Shown here piece after piece: positions 36,764-45,280 of a stretch of DNA of 64,000 nucleotides. The stretch is taken from assembly GCA_964474655.1 (NCBI GenBank), contig CAYYTU010000007.1, forward strand, positions 16,716 through 80,715, in the 5' to 3' direction. Position numbers and translations under genes: made by a program. Numbering within the stretch: the stretch's first letter is position 1; each line of letters begins with the position of its first letter. The stretch comes from CAYYTU01 sp964474655. GTDB taxonomy: Bacteria > Chloroflexota > Anaerolineae > B4-G1. The notes beneath the pieces are model-generated. The model saw nothing but the letters and a program-made list of their open reading frames with translations. It made no database searches and was not told the origin of the DNA.

Positions 36764-37102
36764 ATGTTAGTGATCACCACGCCGCTTGCGCCGTTGGGGC
36801 TAGTTGCTATCCTATACCTGAGCGATCTATTCGACGCGCTCAGCAGCAAGCTGAACGCGGTCACCAAAAAAGGCAACTATTTGGGATGGTTCAAGGTGGC
36901 CAACGGATTGATCCTCATCGCGGCGTTGAGCCAGGCCGTGCGCGGGACAGCGGCTCTGGCACCCGATCAAGCGCCGGTGATGTTAAGAACAGATTGGTTT
37001 GCCTTGCTCAGTTTTCACCTTCCGCTTGCTATCGGTGTCACGCTGGATCTGGCGTTGGTCTGGTACTATTGGAACTGGATTTTGAAGGAACAAGTAGAAT
37101 GA
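36764..37102 (+). CDS. Small three-TM membrane protein
   Basis: I start at ATG 36764, after GGGAGAG, giving 112 residues. It has helices at about 6-24, 41-60 and 85-107, with a basic loop (KLNAVTKKGNYLG) between the first two. The family is not recognised. It is separate in sequence from the preceding protein, so it may be the second half of a membrane complex used by the KaiC-like ATPase. Confidence 0.6.
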   Translation: MLVITTPLAPLGLVAILYLSDLFDALSSKLNAVTKKGNYLGWFKVANGLILIAALSQAVRGTAALAPDQAPVMLRTDWFALLSFHLPLAIGVTLDLALVWYYWNWILKEQVE

Positions 37103-37248
37103 GAACTACTCGAGCTTGGCTCTTGCACTTTTCAAATTGGAAGCAAGGGGGAGTTATCTTGCCCCCAAAATCCTCGACGGTAGACTTACGAGATCTGGCG
37201 TCGCTAAACTGCAGGAGTTAAGATTGAGCCTGAACGGCACTCGGTAGA

Positions 37249-38370
37249 ATGCTCATAACGGACGACAAGCAATCTAGTATGGAACACCCAACAGCAAGCG
37301 ATAATCTCTACGATCAACTTCGCGCTTTACCGAAAGTTGATCTACACCGTCATTTGGAAGGCTCGTTGCGCCTTGAGACGTTGGCCGAGATTGGCCAGGA
37401 GCACGGTATCGACTTGCCCAGTTACGATATTGAGGATTTGCGTCCTTTTGCTACAGTGACGAACGAGGAGCCGGACTTCCACCGCTTTCTGGAAAAATTT
37501 CGCTTCCTGCGTCGTTTCTACCCCACACAAGAAGCTGTGAGACGTGTAGCCTACGAGGCAGTAGACGACGCTGCCGACGATAACATCAAATACCTGGAGC
37601 TCCGCTTCAACCCGGTAGCCCTGGCTCGCGCACAGGGGTTTTCCTTCCACCAAGTGACAACCTGGGTCAGCGAATCTGTTGCTGCAGCCGAACGCGAGTA
37701 CGATATCAGCGTCAACCTGATCATCCAGATTGGTCGTGATGTAAGCTTGAATACCGCAACCCAGGTAGCCTCAGTGGCACTCGACCATCGTGGAAAAGGC
37801 GTTGTCGGGCTCGATCTGGCGGGTGACGAGGTGCAATACCCGGCTGCTCGCTTTGCCGATATTTTCCAGAACGCGCGGCGGGAGGGGCTTCACGTAACAG
37901 TACACGCCGGCGAGGCCGGAAGTCCTAGAAATATCCAGGTGGCGGTCGAGGAGCTGAGAGCCGAACGGATCGGGCACGGCGTGCGCGCAGTAGAGGATTC
38001 GGCCATCGTGGAGCTGCTTCGAGAACGTAAAATAGCTTTGGAGGTCTGCCCGACCAGCAACCTGCAGACCGGCGTCGTCGACCGCTTCTGGCAGCACCCC
38101 TTGTCCCATTTGCTGGCGCTCGACCTGCGGGTGACGATCAATACTGATGATCCCAGTGTCAGCGCCACGACCCTAACAGATGAATACATCGTCGCGATGT
38201 TGGCTATGGGGATTTCGATGGAGCAGATCAAGCATATGATCCTGACCGGCGCCCAAAGCTCGTTTTTGCCCCCGCACAAGCAGAAGAGGCTGGCCAATCG
38301 TTTGCGACGCGAGATTAACTGCTCGGCCTCTTCAAAACAGATCACGAATCCAATTCAGACCAGAGGATGA
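37249..38370 (+). CDS. Adenosine deaminase family protein
   Basis: 373 residues of the metal-dependent amidohydrolase ADA family: VDLHRHLEGSLR (metal His pair, residues about 32-37), the HAGE motif near 220, and the TINTDDPSVS motif with the two metal-binding Asp near 300. It turns adenosine into inosine or, in the ADAL subgroup, acts on a modified adenine nucleoside. A second ATG at 37279 is an alternative start. Other adenosine/MTA genes (mtnP, the SAH/MTA deaminase) are elsewhere in the window. Confidence 0.88.
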   Translation: MLITDDKQSSMEHPTASDNLYDQLRALPKVDLHRHLEGSLRLETLAEIGQEHGIDLPSYDIEDLRPFATVTNEEPDFHRFLEKFRFLRRFYPTQEAVRRVAYEAVDDAADDNIKYLELRFNPVALARAQGFSFHQVTTWVSESVAAAEREYDISVNLIIQIGRDVSLNTATQVASVALDHRGKGVVGLDLAGDEVQYPAARFADIFQNARREGLHVTVHAGEAGSPRNIQVAVEELRAERIGHGVRAVEDSAIVELLRERKIALEVCPTSNLQTGVVDRFWQHPLSHLLALDLRVTINTDDPSVSATTLTDEYIVAMLAMGISMEQIKHMILTGAQSSFLPPHKQKRLANRLRREINCSASSKQITNPIQTRG

Positions 38371-38425
38371 GAGGTTCCTGCCTCAGTATGAATCGATCAA
38401 CAGAAATAACAAAGGGAAAGTAACA

Positions 38426-40114
38426 ATGACTCTGATCCAGGACCAAATTGCCGATCTAATCGCCACTGGGATACACAGCGCTCAAGAGCGTAACGACCTG
38501 CCGCAGTTTGAGATTCCGTCAGTCACCGTCGAGCGCCCACGTCAGGCCGAGCACGGCGACTACGCCACGCCTGTCTGCCTGCAGCTGGCCGGAGAAGCGC
38601 GGATGGCGCCGCGTCAAATCGCCAAATACGTGGTGAAGCATCTTCCGTCGCCCCCTCCATTCGTAGGCGAGATCAGCGTGGAAGGTCCCGGCTATATCAA
38701 TTTCACATTCGCCCCATCCTGGCTGAGCGAGCAAGTGGAGAGGGTTATAGCGGCCGGAGATACCTGGGGTTGTCTCAACATAGGCCAAGAGGAAAAAGTG
38801 CAGGTCGAGTACGTAAGCGCTAACCCCACTGGTCCCATCACTGTCGGCTCCACCCGCAACGCCGTCATTGGTGACACGCTCTCCAGCGTCCTGGAGGCGG
38901 CCGGCTTCGTGGTCGAGCGCGAGTATTACGTCAACGATGCTGGCTCACAAGTACGCAAATTTGGCGAAAGCCTCTATGCCCGCTACGCTCAAGCGCTGAA
39001 GCAAGATGAGCTTTTCCCTGAGGACGGTTACCGGGGGCATTACGTCACCGAGATGGGCCGGGCGATGGCGGATGAGTATGGTGATCGGTATTTGGATCTG
39101 CCCAGAGCCGAGGCGGTGCAGAAATTGGGCCAAGAGGGCATTAAACGCGTGGTGACCTGGATCAAGGAAGACCTGAAGGCCCTGCGCGTCGAGTTCGATA
39201 CCTGGTTCCACGAGCGCGATTTGTATGAGTCGGGACTGTTCGAACGCGTCATTGAGCAGCTGCGTGAGGATGGCTATATCGTCGAGCGCGACGATGCCAT
39301 CTGGTTCACCTCACCGGCGCTGGAGGACGACGCTGTCGTCATCCGCTCGCCCCAGGTGATCCCCAACCCCGACGAACGCCCGACGTACTTCGCCTCGGAT
39401 ATCGCCTATGCCTGGAACAAGCTCGTCGAGCGCGGCTTCGACCACGCGATCTACGTCTGGGGCGCAGATCACCACGGTGACGTCCCGCGCGTCAAAGCAG
39501 CCGCCCAGGCATTGGGGCTTGACCCCGAGCAGCTGGAGATTATCCTCTACCAGATGGTCAATCTCAAGCGCGGCGACGAGGATGTACGGATGTCGAAGCG
39601 AGCAGGCGAGTTCGTGACGCTGCGTGAGCTGCTTGACGAGGTTGGTCCGGATCCGATCCGTTTCTTGCTCCTCACCCGCACAGTCGACGCTACCATCGAT
39701 TTCGATCTCGACCTGGCGGTCGAGCAATCGGAGAAGAATCCAGTCTACTACGTCCAGTACGCACACGCTCGTATCTGCAGTATCCTGCGCTACGCTGATG
39801 AAGAGGGCTGGGACCTTGATGCTCAGGGCGACGTTTCGCTGCTGACCCACGAAAGCGAGCAAGCGCTGATCCGCAAGATGCTGGAGCTGCGGGAAGTGGT
39901 CGCTCGGGCAGCGACTCAGCGAGCGCCACACCAGCTGACGTTCTACGCCAAAGAATTGGCCTCAGACTTCCATGGCTTCTACCGCGATTGTCGTGTGGTG
40001 GCCTCCGAGGCGCCAGATCTGACCCGCGCACGGCTGATGCTGGTTCGTGCGGCGCAGCTGACCCTCGCGCGGGCGCTGAGCTTGCTGGGCGTCACCGCAC
40101 CGGAGCGAATGTAG
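38426..40114 (+). CDS. argS: Arginyl-tRNA synthetase with altered HIGH motif
   Basis: 562 residues. An N-terminal Arg-tRNA-synthetase additional domain (1-110), catalytic domain, and a C-terminal anticodon-binding DALR-like domain (from about 450). The class I HIGH signature, usually L-H-V-G-H, here reads PITVGSTRN (137-145), with Thr139 and Ser142 in the two His places. The second signature is RMSKRAGEFVTL near 390, close to KMSKS. Overall similarity to ArgRS is clear. The RBS is AAAGGGAAAG before ATG 38426. Confidence 0.93.
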   Translation: MTLIQDQIADLIATGIHSAQERNDLPQFEIPSVTVERPRQAEHGDYATPVCLQLAGEARMAPRQIAKYVVKHLPSPPPFVGEISVEGPGYINFTFAPSWLSEQVERVIAAGDTWGCLNIGQEEKVQVEYVSANPTGPITVGSTRNAVIGDTLSSVLEAAGFVVEREYYVNDAGSQVRKFGESLYARYAQALKQDELFPEDGYRGHYVTEMGRAMADEYGDRYLDLPRAEAVQKLGQEGIKRVVTWIKEDLKALRVEFDTWFHERDLYESGLFERVIEQLREDGYIVERDDAIWFTSPALEDDAVVIRSPQVIPNPDERPTYFASDIAYAWNKLVERGFDHAIYVWGADHHGDVPRVKAAAQALGLDPEQLEIILYQMVNLKRGDEDVRMSKRAGEFVTLRELLDEVGPDPIRFLLLTRTVDATIDFDLDLAVEQSEKNPVYYVQYAHARICSILRYADEEGWDLDAQGDVSLLTHESEQALIRKMLELREVVARAATQRAPHQLTFYAKELASDFHGFYRDCRVVASEAPDLTRARLMLVRAAQLTLARALSLLGVTAPERM

Positions 40115-40124
40115 AGGGAAGTAG

Positions 40125-40155
40125 GCAAGTGTGCAAGTCTGCAAGTGTGCAAGTG
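40125..40155 (+). repeat. 8-bp short tandem repeat
   Basis: Three and a half copies of an 8-bp unit (GTGTGCAA, with one C variant) between argS and dcd. Similar short repeats occur at other gene edges in this window. Confidence 0.85.
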
Positions 40156-40175
40156 AATAGGAGAAAGCAGGAAAT

Positions 40176-41048
40176 ATGGGATTGAAGCCGGATCACTGGA
40201 TCCGCAAGATGGCGCTGGAGCAACGGATGGTCGAGCCCTTTGTCAACGGGCAAGTCAAAGATGGCGTTATTTCCTACGGCTTATCATCCTATGGCTACGA
40301 TATCCGAGTGGCCGATGAGTTCAAAATCTTCCAGCCGGAAGTTACAGCTTCCAAACTCTCTGACGTACAATGTGCTTACGTCGCTGGGTTGCTGGATTCC
40401 CAAGGAGAAATCGGCTACGAGACTACGATTAGCGACAATCGTCCTCGCCTGGCGCTTATCTTCTGTGGAAACGATCACCAGCTGATGGAACGGTTACAAG
40501 CAATGGTCGGTACCGGGCGTCTGCGGAAATCTGAGGCGGGTGAGCGACTTGTGGTGGGAAAGGCGGCTGATGTGCAGTCTATCCTTTCGCAGATCCTGCC
40601 CTATTTGACTCGACAGCGAGAAGCGGCCTCCCGTGCGCTGTCTGAGCTCAAGTCGAACAAGTCAATCATCGTCGACCCCAAACAATTTGATGCTGATTCC
40701 TTCGTCGATTTTACCGGCGATGTCTGTATCATCCCACCGAACTCCTTTGCCTTGGGCCGAACAGTGGAATATTTCCGCATCCCGCGTGGCGTGCTGACCA
40801 TCTGTGTAGGTAAAAGCTCTTATGCCCGTTGTGGGATCATCGTCAACGTAACGCCGTTTGAACCGGAGTGGGAAGGCTACGTCACGTTAGAGATCAGCAA
40901 CACGACGCCTTTGCCTGCCAAGATTTACGCCAACGAGGGGATCGCTCAAGTACTCTTCTTCGAAGGAGACGAAGTATGCGAGACCTCTTACGCGGACAAG
41001 AAGGGCAAGTACCAGCGTCAACAGTCGATCGTCCTGCCCCAAATCTGA
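40176..41048 (+). CDS. dcd: dCTP deaminase with an inserted LAGLIDADG-like domain
   Basis: 290 residues, about 100 more than a normal dCTP deaminase. The deaminase is split into residues 1-52 (through SYGYDIRVADEFKIF) and 162-290 (SIIVDPKQFD, DVCIIPPNSFALGRTVEYF, GKSSYARCG, FEPEWEGYVTLE). The latter keeps the catalytic Glu and the C-terminal nucleotide-binding tail. Residues 53-161 are a separate in-frame domain described as its own feature. The reading frame is open throughout with no stop or splice signal, so the simplest reading is a single chimeric protein that still makes dUMP or dUTP precursor. It follows argS by 61 nt. Confidence 0.9.
   Translation: MGLKPDHWIRKMALEQRMVEPFVNGQVKDGVISYGLSSYGYDIRVADEFKIFQPEVTASKLSDVQCAYVAGLLDSQGEIGYETTISDNRPRLALIFCGNDHQLMERLQAMVGTGRLRKSEAGERLVVGKAADVQSILSQILPYLTRQREAASRALSELKSNKSIIVDPKQFDADSFVDFTGDVCIIPPNSFALGRTVEYFRIPRGVLTICVGKSSYARCGIIVNVTPFEPEWEGYVTLEISNTTPLPAKIYANEGIAQVLFFEGDEVCETSYADKKGKYQRQQSIVLPQI
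40332..40658 (+). other. LAGLIDADG-like domain inserted in dcd
   Basis: This 109-residue segment (protein residues 53-161) carries YVAGLLDSQGEI, which aligns with LAGLIDADG. The family's catalytic Asp (penultimate position of the motif) is Gln76. Downstream come a Gly-rich turn (MVGTGRLRK), a beta strand and a final helix pattern ILPYLTRQREAASRAL, which is the usual end of the LAGLIDADG fold. It has no Cys/Ser at its start and no His-Asn at its end, so it is not a canonical intein, and 109 residues leave no room for a HINT fold. One motif only, as in homodimeric nucleases. Confidence 0.8.
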
Positions 41049-41104
41049 GCGTCAAGGGGTTATCGTTTCCCAGATACAACGAAGTCAAACTGACTCCAAT
41101 CTGA

Positions 41105-41133
41105 TTGACGAGTCGGATGTTACCATCTATAAT
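41105..41133 (+). promoter_or_regulatory. Promoter for tRNA-Val
   Basis: TTGACG at 41105, a 17-nt spacer and TATAAT at 41128-41133, ten bases upstream of the tRNA 5' end. Confidence 0.8.
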
Positions 41134-41143
41134 CTACATGCGT

Positions 41144-41217
41144 GGGCGGTTAGCTCAGCTGGTCAGAGCGCTTCCCTTACAAGGAAGAGGCCATAGGTTC
41201 GAGTCCTATACCGCCCA
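41144..41217 (+). tRNA. tRNA-Val (anticodon TAC)
   Basis: A 74-nt cloverleaf: acceptor stem GGGCGGT/ACCGCCC (7 bp), D stem GCTC/GAGC, anticodon stem CTTCC/GGAAG with loop CTTACAA (anticodon TAC, reading GUA), variable arm, and T stem ATAGG/CCTAT with TTCGAGT. CCA is not encoded. Confidence 0.97.
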
Positions 41218-41264
41218 CTATTGCCTGTCTCCAAACTCCTCAAGAGCCAAACCAAATATGTCAC

Positions 41265-41299
41265 GAACGGTACTCTTATCCTGAGAACCGTTTCGTTTT
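41265..41299 (+). terminator. Possible terminator after tRNA-Val
   Basis: GAACGGT at 41265 can pair with ACCGTTT at 41287, followed by CGTTTTG. The stem is only 6-7 bp and the loop is long. Confidence 0.35.
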
Positions 41300-41383
41300 G
41301 CGCGAGCCCGAAAGCAGATTCTCACTGGGCTCGTCAGGAGCTGAAGTATCTTATCAAATTAACCTAATAAAAGGAGCGTAACG

Positions 41384-41773
41384 ATGAAACTGGATCCCGA
41401 AGCACGCTATACCGAAAGTCACGAATGGGCCCGCTGGGACGGCGATGAAGTCGTCTGCGGTATCACCGATCATGCTCAGGAAACTCTCTCCGACATCGTC
41501 TACGTCGAGTTCCCTGAGGTCGGCGACCATTTCGACACCGGCGATCCCTACGGCATCGTCGAGTCGGTGAAGGCCGCCTCTGATCTTTATGCCTCGGTGG
41601 GCGGTGAGGTCACCGCTGTCAACGAAGAGCTGGAGATGTCCCCCGAGCTCGTCAATCAAGATCCCTACGGTGATGGCTGGATGATTCGCCTCAACCCTGA
41701 TGATCCTGACGAGATTGAGGACTTGATGGACGCTGACGAGTACGAAGCATTCGTCGCAGAAGAGGAAGGGTAA
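41384..41773 (+). CDS. gcvH: Glycine cleavage H protein
   Basis: 129 residues, normal length. The lipoyl attachment site is Lys63 in GIVESVKAASDLYA. It shuttles the aminomethyl group between P, T and L proteins. AAAGGAG precedes the start. No gcvT or lpd gene is in the window. Confidence 0.96.
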   Translation: MKLDPEARYTESHEWARWDGDEVVCGITDHAQETLSDIVYVEFPEVGDHFDTGDPYGIVESVKAASDLYASVGGEVTAVNEELEMSPELVNQDPYGDGWMIRLNPDDPDEIEDLMDADEYEAFVAEEEG

Positions 41774-41794
41774 TTCGTAAGGCGTGATCATCGT

Positions 41795-41819
41795 GCGTGA
41801 GGCTTCTTGGGCCTTACGC
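41795..41819 (+). terminator. Hairpin after gcvH
   Basis: GCGTGAGGC and GCCTTACGC pair over 9 bp (one G-U) with a 7-nt loop, 21 nt after the gcvH stop. A run of six T comes 17 nt later, so termination is plausible but not textbook. The rest of the 189-nt gap before gcvPA is G/T-rich and holds no gene. Confidence 0.45.
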
Positions 41820-41962
41820 AGTGTTTGGGGTTGGGGATTTTTTGGTCTGGCTTGGATTTGAGCTGTGAGTGTGCTTTGCACTTGGGTTTGGGTCTGAGTT
41901 ATTGACTATGCGAAATATATCCCTCCCTCACGTTTTGCGGCTTACACATTCCGAGGTGATCT

Positions 41963-43309
41963 ATGCCCTATATTCCTCATAGCGATGCAGATCGGGCGTC
42001 GATGCTCGAAGCGATCGGCGTCCAATCAATCGAAGACCTGTTTGCAGACGTACCCGAAAGCGTTCGGTTCCCCAAGCTCAATCTCCCTCCAGCTCTCTCC
42101 GAAATAGGAGTACGCTGGGAGCTGGGAGCGTTGGCCGACGCCAACTTCACGACCGCTGCAGGTCCGTGTTTCCTCGGCGCCGGCGCCTACCGCCACTTCG
42201 TGCCAGCCGTGGTGGACGCCGTCATTAGCCGAGGCGAATTCTACACTGCTTATACCCCTTATCAGCCGGAGATCAGCCAGGGGACGCTCCAGGCCGCCTT
42301 TGAATACCAGACGATGATCTGCGAGCTGACCGACATGGACGTCGCCAATGCCTCGCACTACGACGGCGCGACGTCCACAGCCGAGGCGGTGATAACCGCC
42401 ATCAACGTCCATCGTATGCGACGTCGCAAGATTGTCGTCTCGCCGCTGGTACACCACGAGTATCGCGAAGTCGTCCGTACATACACCCAGGGACTGAACC
42501 TGGAGATCGTCGGCGACGATGCTCCCCCCTTACAAGAGAAAGACGCCTTGGTCGAGCTGCTGGACGAGGAGACTGCCTGCCTGATCGTGCAGTACCCGGA
42601 CTTCCTGGGGCAATTCGAGGATCTGAGTGCCCTGGCGGACGCAGCCCACGAGGCAGGTGCCTTGTTCGTCGTGGTAACTGATCCGATCGCATTGGGTCTG
42701 CTCACACCGCCGGGTCAATTTGACGCTGACATCGTGGTGGGCGAGGGACAAGGTCTGGGCGCCGGGCTCAGCTTCGGTGGTCCCTACCTGGGCTTCTTTG
42801 CCTCTAAGAAGAAGTACGTCCGCAAAATCGCCGGGCGGCTCGTCGGCCAGACAGAGGATGTCGAGGGCGATCGAGGATTCGTGCTCACACTTTCCACCCG
42901 TGAGCAGCACATCCGACGCGAGCGCGCGACCTCCAACATCTGCACCAACCAGGGTCTGGTAGCGCTGGCCGCCGCGGTCTATATGGCCGCGCTGGGCAAA
43001 TGTGGCCTGCGGCAGGTAGCAGAGCTCTGTTACCACAAAGCGCACTACGCAGCCGAGCAGATCGACGCTCTGGAGGGCTTCACCGTGCTGCAGGATAAAC
43101 CATTCTTCAAAGAATTTGTGGTCCAATGCCCTCAACCGGTCGCGGAGATCAACGAGGCCCTGTTCGAAGAGCAATGCATCATCGGCGGCTACGAGCTGGG
43201 GCAAGTCTACCCAGAGCTAGAGAACCATATGCTGCTCTGTGTGACGGAGATGAATCCCCGGCAGGAAATCGACTACCTGGTCGAAGCACTGGAGGAGGTG
43301 ACGTCATGA
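41963..43309 (+). CDS. gcvPA: Glycine dehydrogenase (decarboxylating), subunit 1
   Basis: 448 residues, the split N-terminal half of the P protein: PHSDADRASML, FLGAGAYRHF-type (GAGAYRHFVP), YTPYQPEISQGTLQ and NASHYDGATSTAEA, and the TREQHIRRERATSNICTNQ segment. The two halves together bind PLP and decarboxylate glycine onto lipoyl-H. The last codons overlap the start of gcvPB (ATGA). Confidence 0.96.
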   Translation: MPYIPHSDADRASMLEAIGVQSIEDLFADVPESVRFPKLNLPPALSEIGVRWELGALADANFTTAAGPCFLGAGAYRHFVPAVVDAVISRGEFYTAYTPYQPEISQGTLQAAFEYQTMICELTDMDVANASHYDGATSTAEAVITAINVHRMRRRKIVVSPLVHHEYREVVRTYTQGLNLEIVGDDAPPLQEKDALVELLDEETACLIVQYPDFLGQFEDLSALADAAHEAGALFVVVTDPIALGLLTPPGQFDADIVVGEGQGLGAGLSFGGPYLGFFASKKKYVRKIAGRLVGQTEDVEGDRGFVLTLSTREQHIRRERATSNICTNQGLVALAAAVYMAALGKCGLRQVAELCYHKAHYAAEQIDALEGFTVLQDKPFFKEFVVQCPQPVAEINEALFEEQCIIGGYELGQVYPELENHMLLCVTEMNPRQEIDYLVEALEEVTS

Positions 43310-44781
43310 ACAGGCCCCTGATCTTCGAAATATCACGTCCCGGACGCTGCGCAGCTGCGCTCCCGGAGCTAGACGTTCCTCGTGCTGATCTGCCCGAGGG
43401 GTTGGTGCGTGATGAGCTTCCTTTGCCGGAGGTTAGTGAGCCGGACCTGGTTCGTCACTACACGAACCTGTCGCAGCTGAATCACGGCGTCGACACCGGC
43501 TTCTACCCTCTTGGCTCTTGTACGATGAAGTATAACCCCAAGATCAACGAGCAGCTGGCGCGATTGCCCGGCTTCGTCCACCTCCATCCGTACCAGAACG
43601 TGGAGCGCGTACAAGGGGCGATGTTCCTGATGCACAAGCTCCAGGAGTTTCTCAAGGAGATCGGTGGATTTGTCGGCGTGAGTCTCCAGCCGGCGGCCGG
43701 CGCCCACGGCGAGCTGACGGGCGTGCTGATGATGCGCGCCTATCATCACGACCGTGGAGACACCGAACGCGACGCGATGTTGGTACCCGATTCAGCGCAC
43801 GGTACCAATCCCGCCAGCACGTCGATGGCCGGATTGGAAGTCGTAGAGGTGCCCTCCGACGAACGTGGCAACGTCGACCTGGAAGCGTTGGAGACAGCAT
43901 GCGAGGAGAACAGTGAGCGGTTGGTGGGTATGATGCTGACCAATCCCAATACGCTGGGCCTCTTCGAGGAGCAGGTCGAGGCGATTTGCAGCCTGATCCA
44001 CGAACACGGCGGGCTGATGTACGGCGACGGCGCCAACATGAACGCCCTGTTAGGCATCGCGCGGCCCGGCGATCTGGGTTTCGACGTGCTTCACTACAAC
44101 TTGCACAAGACCTTCAGCACGCCTCACGGCGGCGGCGGGCCCGGTTCCGGTCCGGTTGGCGCATCGGAGCGATTGGTCGAGTTCCTGCCCGGTCCCATCG
44201 TCGGCGTCGACCCCGAGCGTTCGGAGGAAAAGATGCCGTTCTTCACGTGGCAGAGGCCATCCAAAAGTATCGGGCGGGTGAAAGCATTCCACGGTCACTT
44301 CAATGTGATGGTCAAGAGCTACGTCTATATGCGTATCCTGGGACCCGAAGGGCTGCGGCGCGTCTCTGAGTACGCGGTGCTCAACGCCAACTACCTGAAG
44401 GAGCAGGTCAAAGAGGTCTACCCCCTGCCCTACGATCGGATCTGTAAGCACGAGTTCGTGCTGGCTGGCCCGCCGGAGGACGTGCAGGAGAAAGAGGTCC
44501 ACACGATGGACGTAGCGAAGCGGCTGATGGACTACGGCTTCCATCCCCCCACGGTCTACTTCCCGTTGATTGTCGACGAGGCATTAATGATCGAGCCGAC
44601 AGAAACGGAGAATAAAGAAACCCTGGAGGCCTTCGCCGATGCTTTGTTGGAGATCGTCGAGGAGGCGCGAGAGGATCCAGATTCACTACACGAAGCGCCA
44701 GTGAACGCCCCGATGAGACGGCTGGACGAAGTCAAGGCCGCGCGGGATCTGATCCTCCGCTGGACCCCTGAAGAAGCGTAG
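43306..44781 (+). CDS. gcvPB: Glycine dehydrogenase (decarboxylating), subunit 2
   Basis: 491 residues. I take ATG 43306, overlapping the gcvPA stop; the longer open frame upstream lies inside gcvPA. The PLP-binding Lys is Lys268 in HYNLHKTFSTPHGGGGPG. This is the C-terminal half of P protein in the split form. The following SRPBCC gene starts 12 nt later. Confidence 0.96.
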   Translation: MNRPLIFEISRPGRCAAALPELDVPRADLPEGLVRDELPLPEVSEPDLVRHYTNLSQLNHGVDTGFYPLGSCTMKYNPKINEQLARLPGFVHLHPYQNVERVQGAMFLMHKLQEFLKEIGGFVGVSLQPAAGAHGELTGVLMMRAYHHDRGDTERDAMLVPDSAHGTNPASTSMAGLEVVEVPSDERGNVDLEALETACEENSERLVGMMLTNPNTLGLFEEQVEAICSLIHEHGGLMYGDGANMNALLGIARPGDLGFDVLHYNLHKTFSTPHGGGGPGSGPVGASERLVEFLPGPIVGVDPERSEEKMPFFTWQRPSKSIGRVKAFHGHFNVMVKSYVYMRILGPEGLRRVSEYAVLNANYLKEQVKEVYPLPYDRICKHEFVLAGPPEDVQEKEVHTMDVAKRLMDYGFHPPTVYFPLIVDEALMIEPTETENKETLEAFADALLEIVEEAREDPDSLHEAPVNAPMRRLDEVKAARDLILRWTPEEA

Positions 44782-44793
44782 TAGGAGGCACGC

Positions 44794-45252
44794 ATCACAC
44801 GGATCGAAGAGTCGGTCGATATTGTGGCAGAGCCGGCGGATATCTTCCGCCTCTGTCACGATGTCGACCGGCGGCCCGAGTGGGACGAGCGCGTGAGCCG
44901 GGCCGAACTGCTCTCGCGGTCATCAATCCGGACAGGAGGATTAATCCGCATCGACGCCGACACATCCCGCGGGCCGCTATTTACTTGGGAGGGAGAATAC
45001 GTCGACTACCAGTTTTCCACCCGCTCGCGGGTGAACGTGTTGGACGCCGCCCCAAGCAGCTACTTCGAATCGGGGAGCGAGACGTGGGAGCTCAAGCGGC
45101 AAAACGAAACGATTCGTTTCACCCTGATCTGGGACTATGAGCCGCGTGGATTTCTAGAGCGTATCCTGGACGTGATAAGGAGAAGCGCCACGCGATCCGC
45201 CATCCAGCGCAGCCTGCAGAATCTGAAGAAAATGTGCGAGGGAACAGCCTGA
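44794..45252 (+). CDS. SRPBCC (START-like) protein with apparent ATC start
   Basis: A perfect AGGAGG is at 44783-44788 and the first codon after a 5-nt gap is ATC at 44794, not ATG, GTG or TTG. From there the sequence reads ITRIEESVDI ... PADIFRL, the usual N-terminus of SRPBCC/polyketide-cyclase proteins, so the conserved domain starts before the first standard start codon (GTG at 44824). The 152-residue product has a START-like fold with a hydrophobic pocket. Function unknown. The start at 44794 is inference from the ribosome-binding site and domain, not proven. Confidence 0.55.
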   Translation: MTRIEESVDIVAEPADIFRLCHDVDRRPEWDERVSRAELLSRSSIRTGGLIRIDADTSRGPLFTWEGEYVDYQFSTRSRVNVLDAAPSSYFESGSETWELKRQNETIRFTLIWDYEPRGFLERILDVIRRSATRSAIQRSLQNLKKMCEGTA

Positions 45253-45280
45253 TCGCGAACTCGGAATCGGCGTCACCTGT

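Noticed and set aside
40332..40658. Intein or group I intron inside dcd
   Set aside because: No Cys/Ser/Thr start residue, no His-Asn end and no HINT motifs in 109 residues; a group I intron would need about 200 nt of core RNA outside the LAGLIDADG part, and there is no such space.
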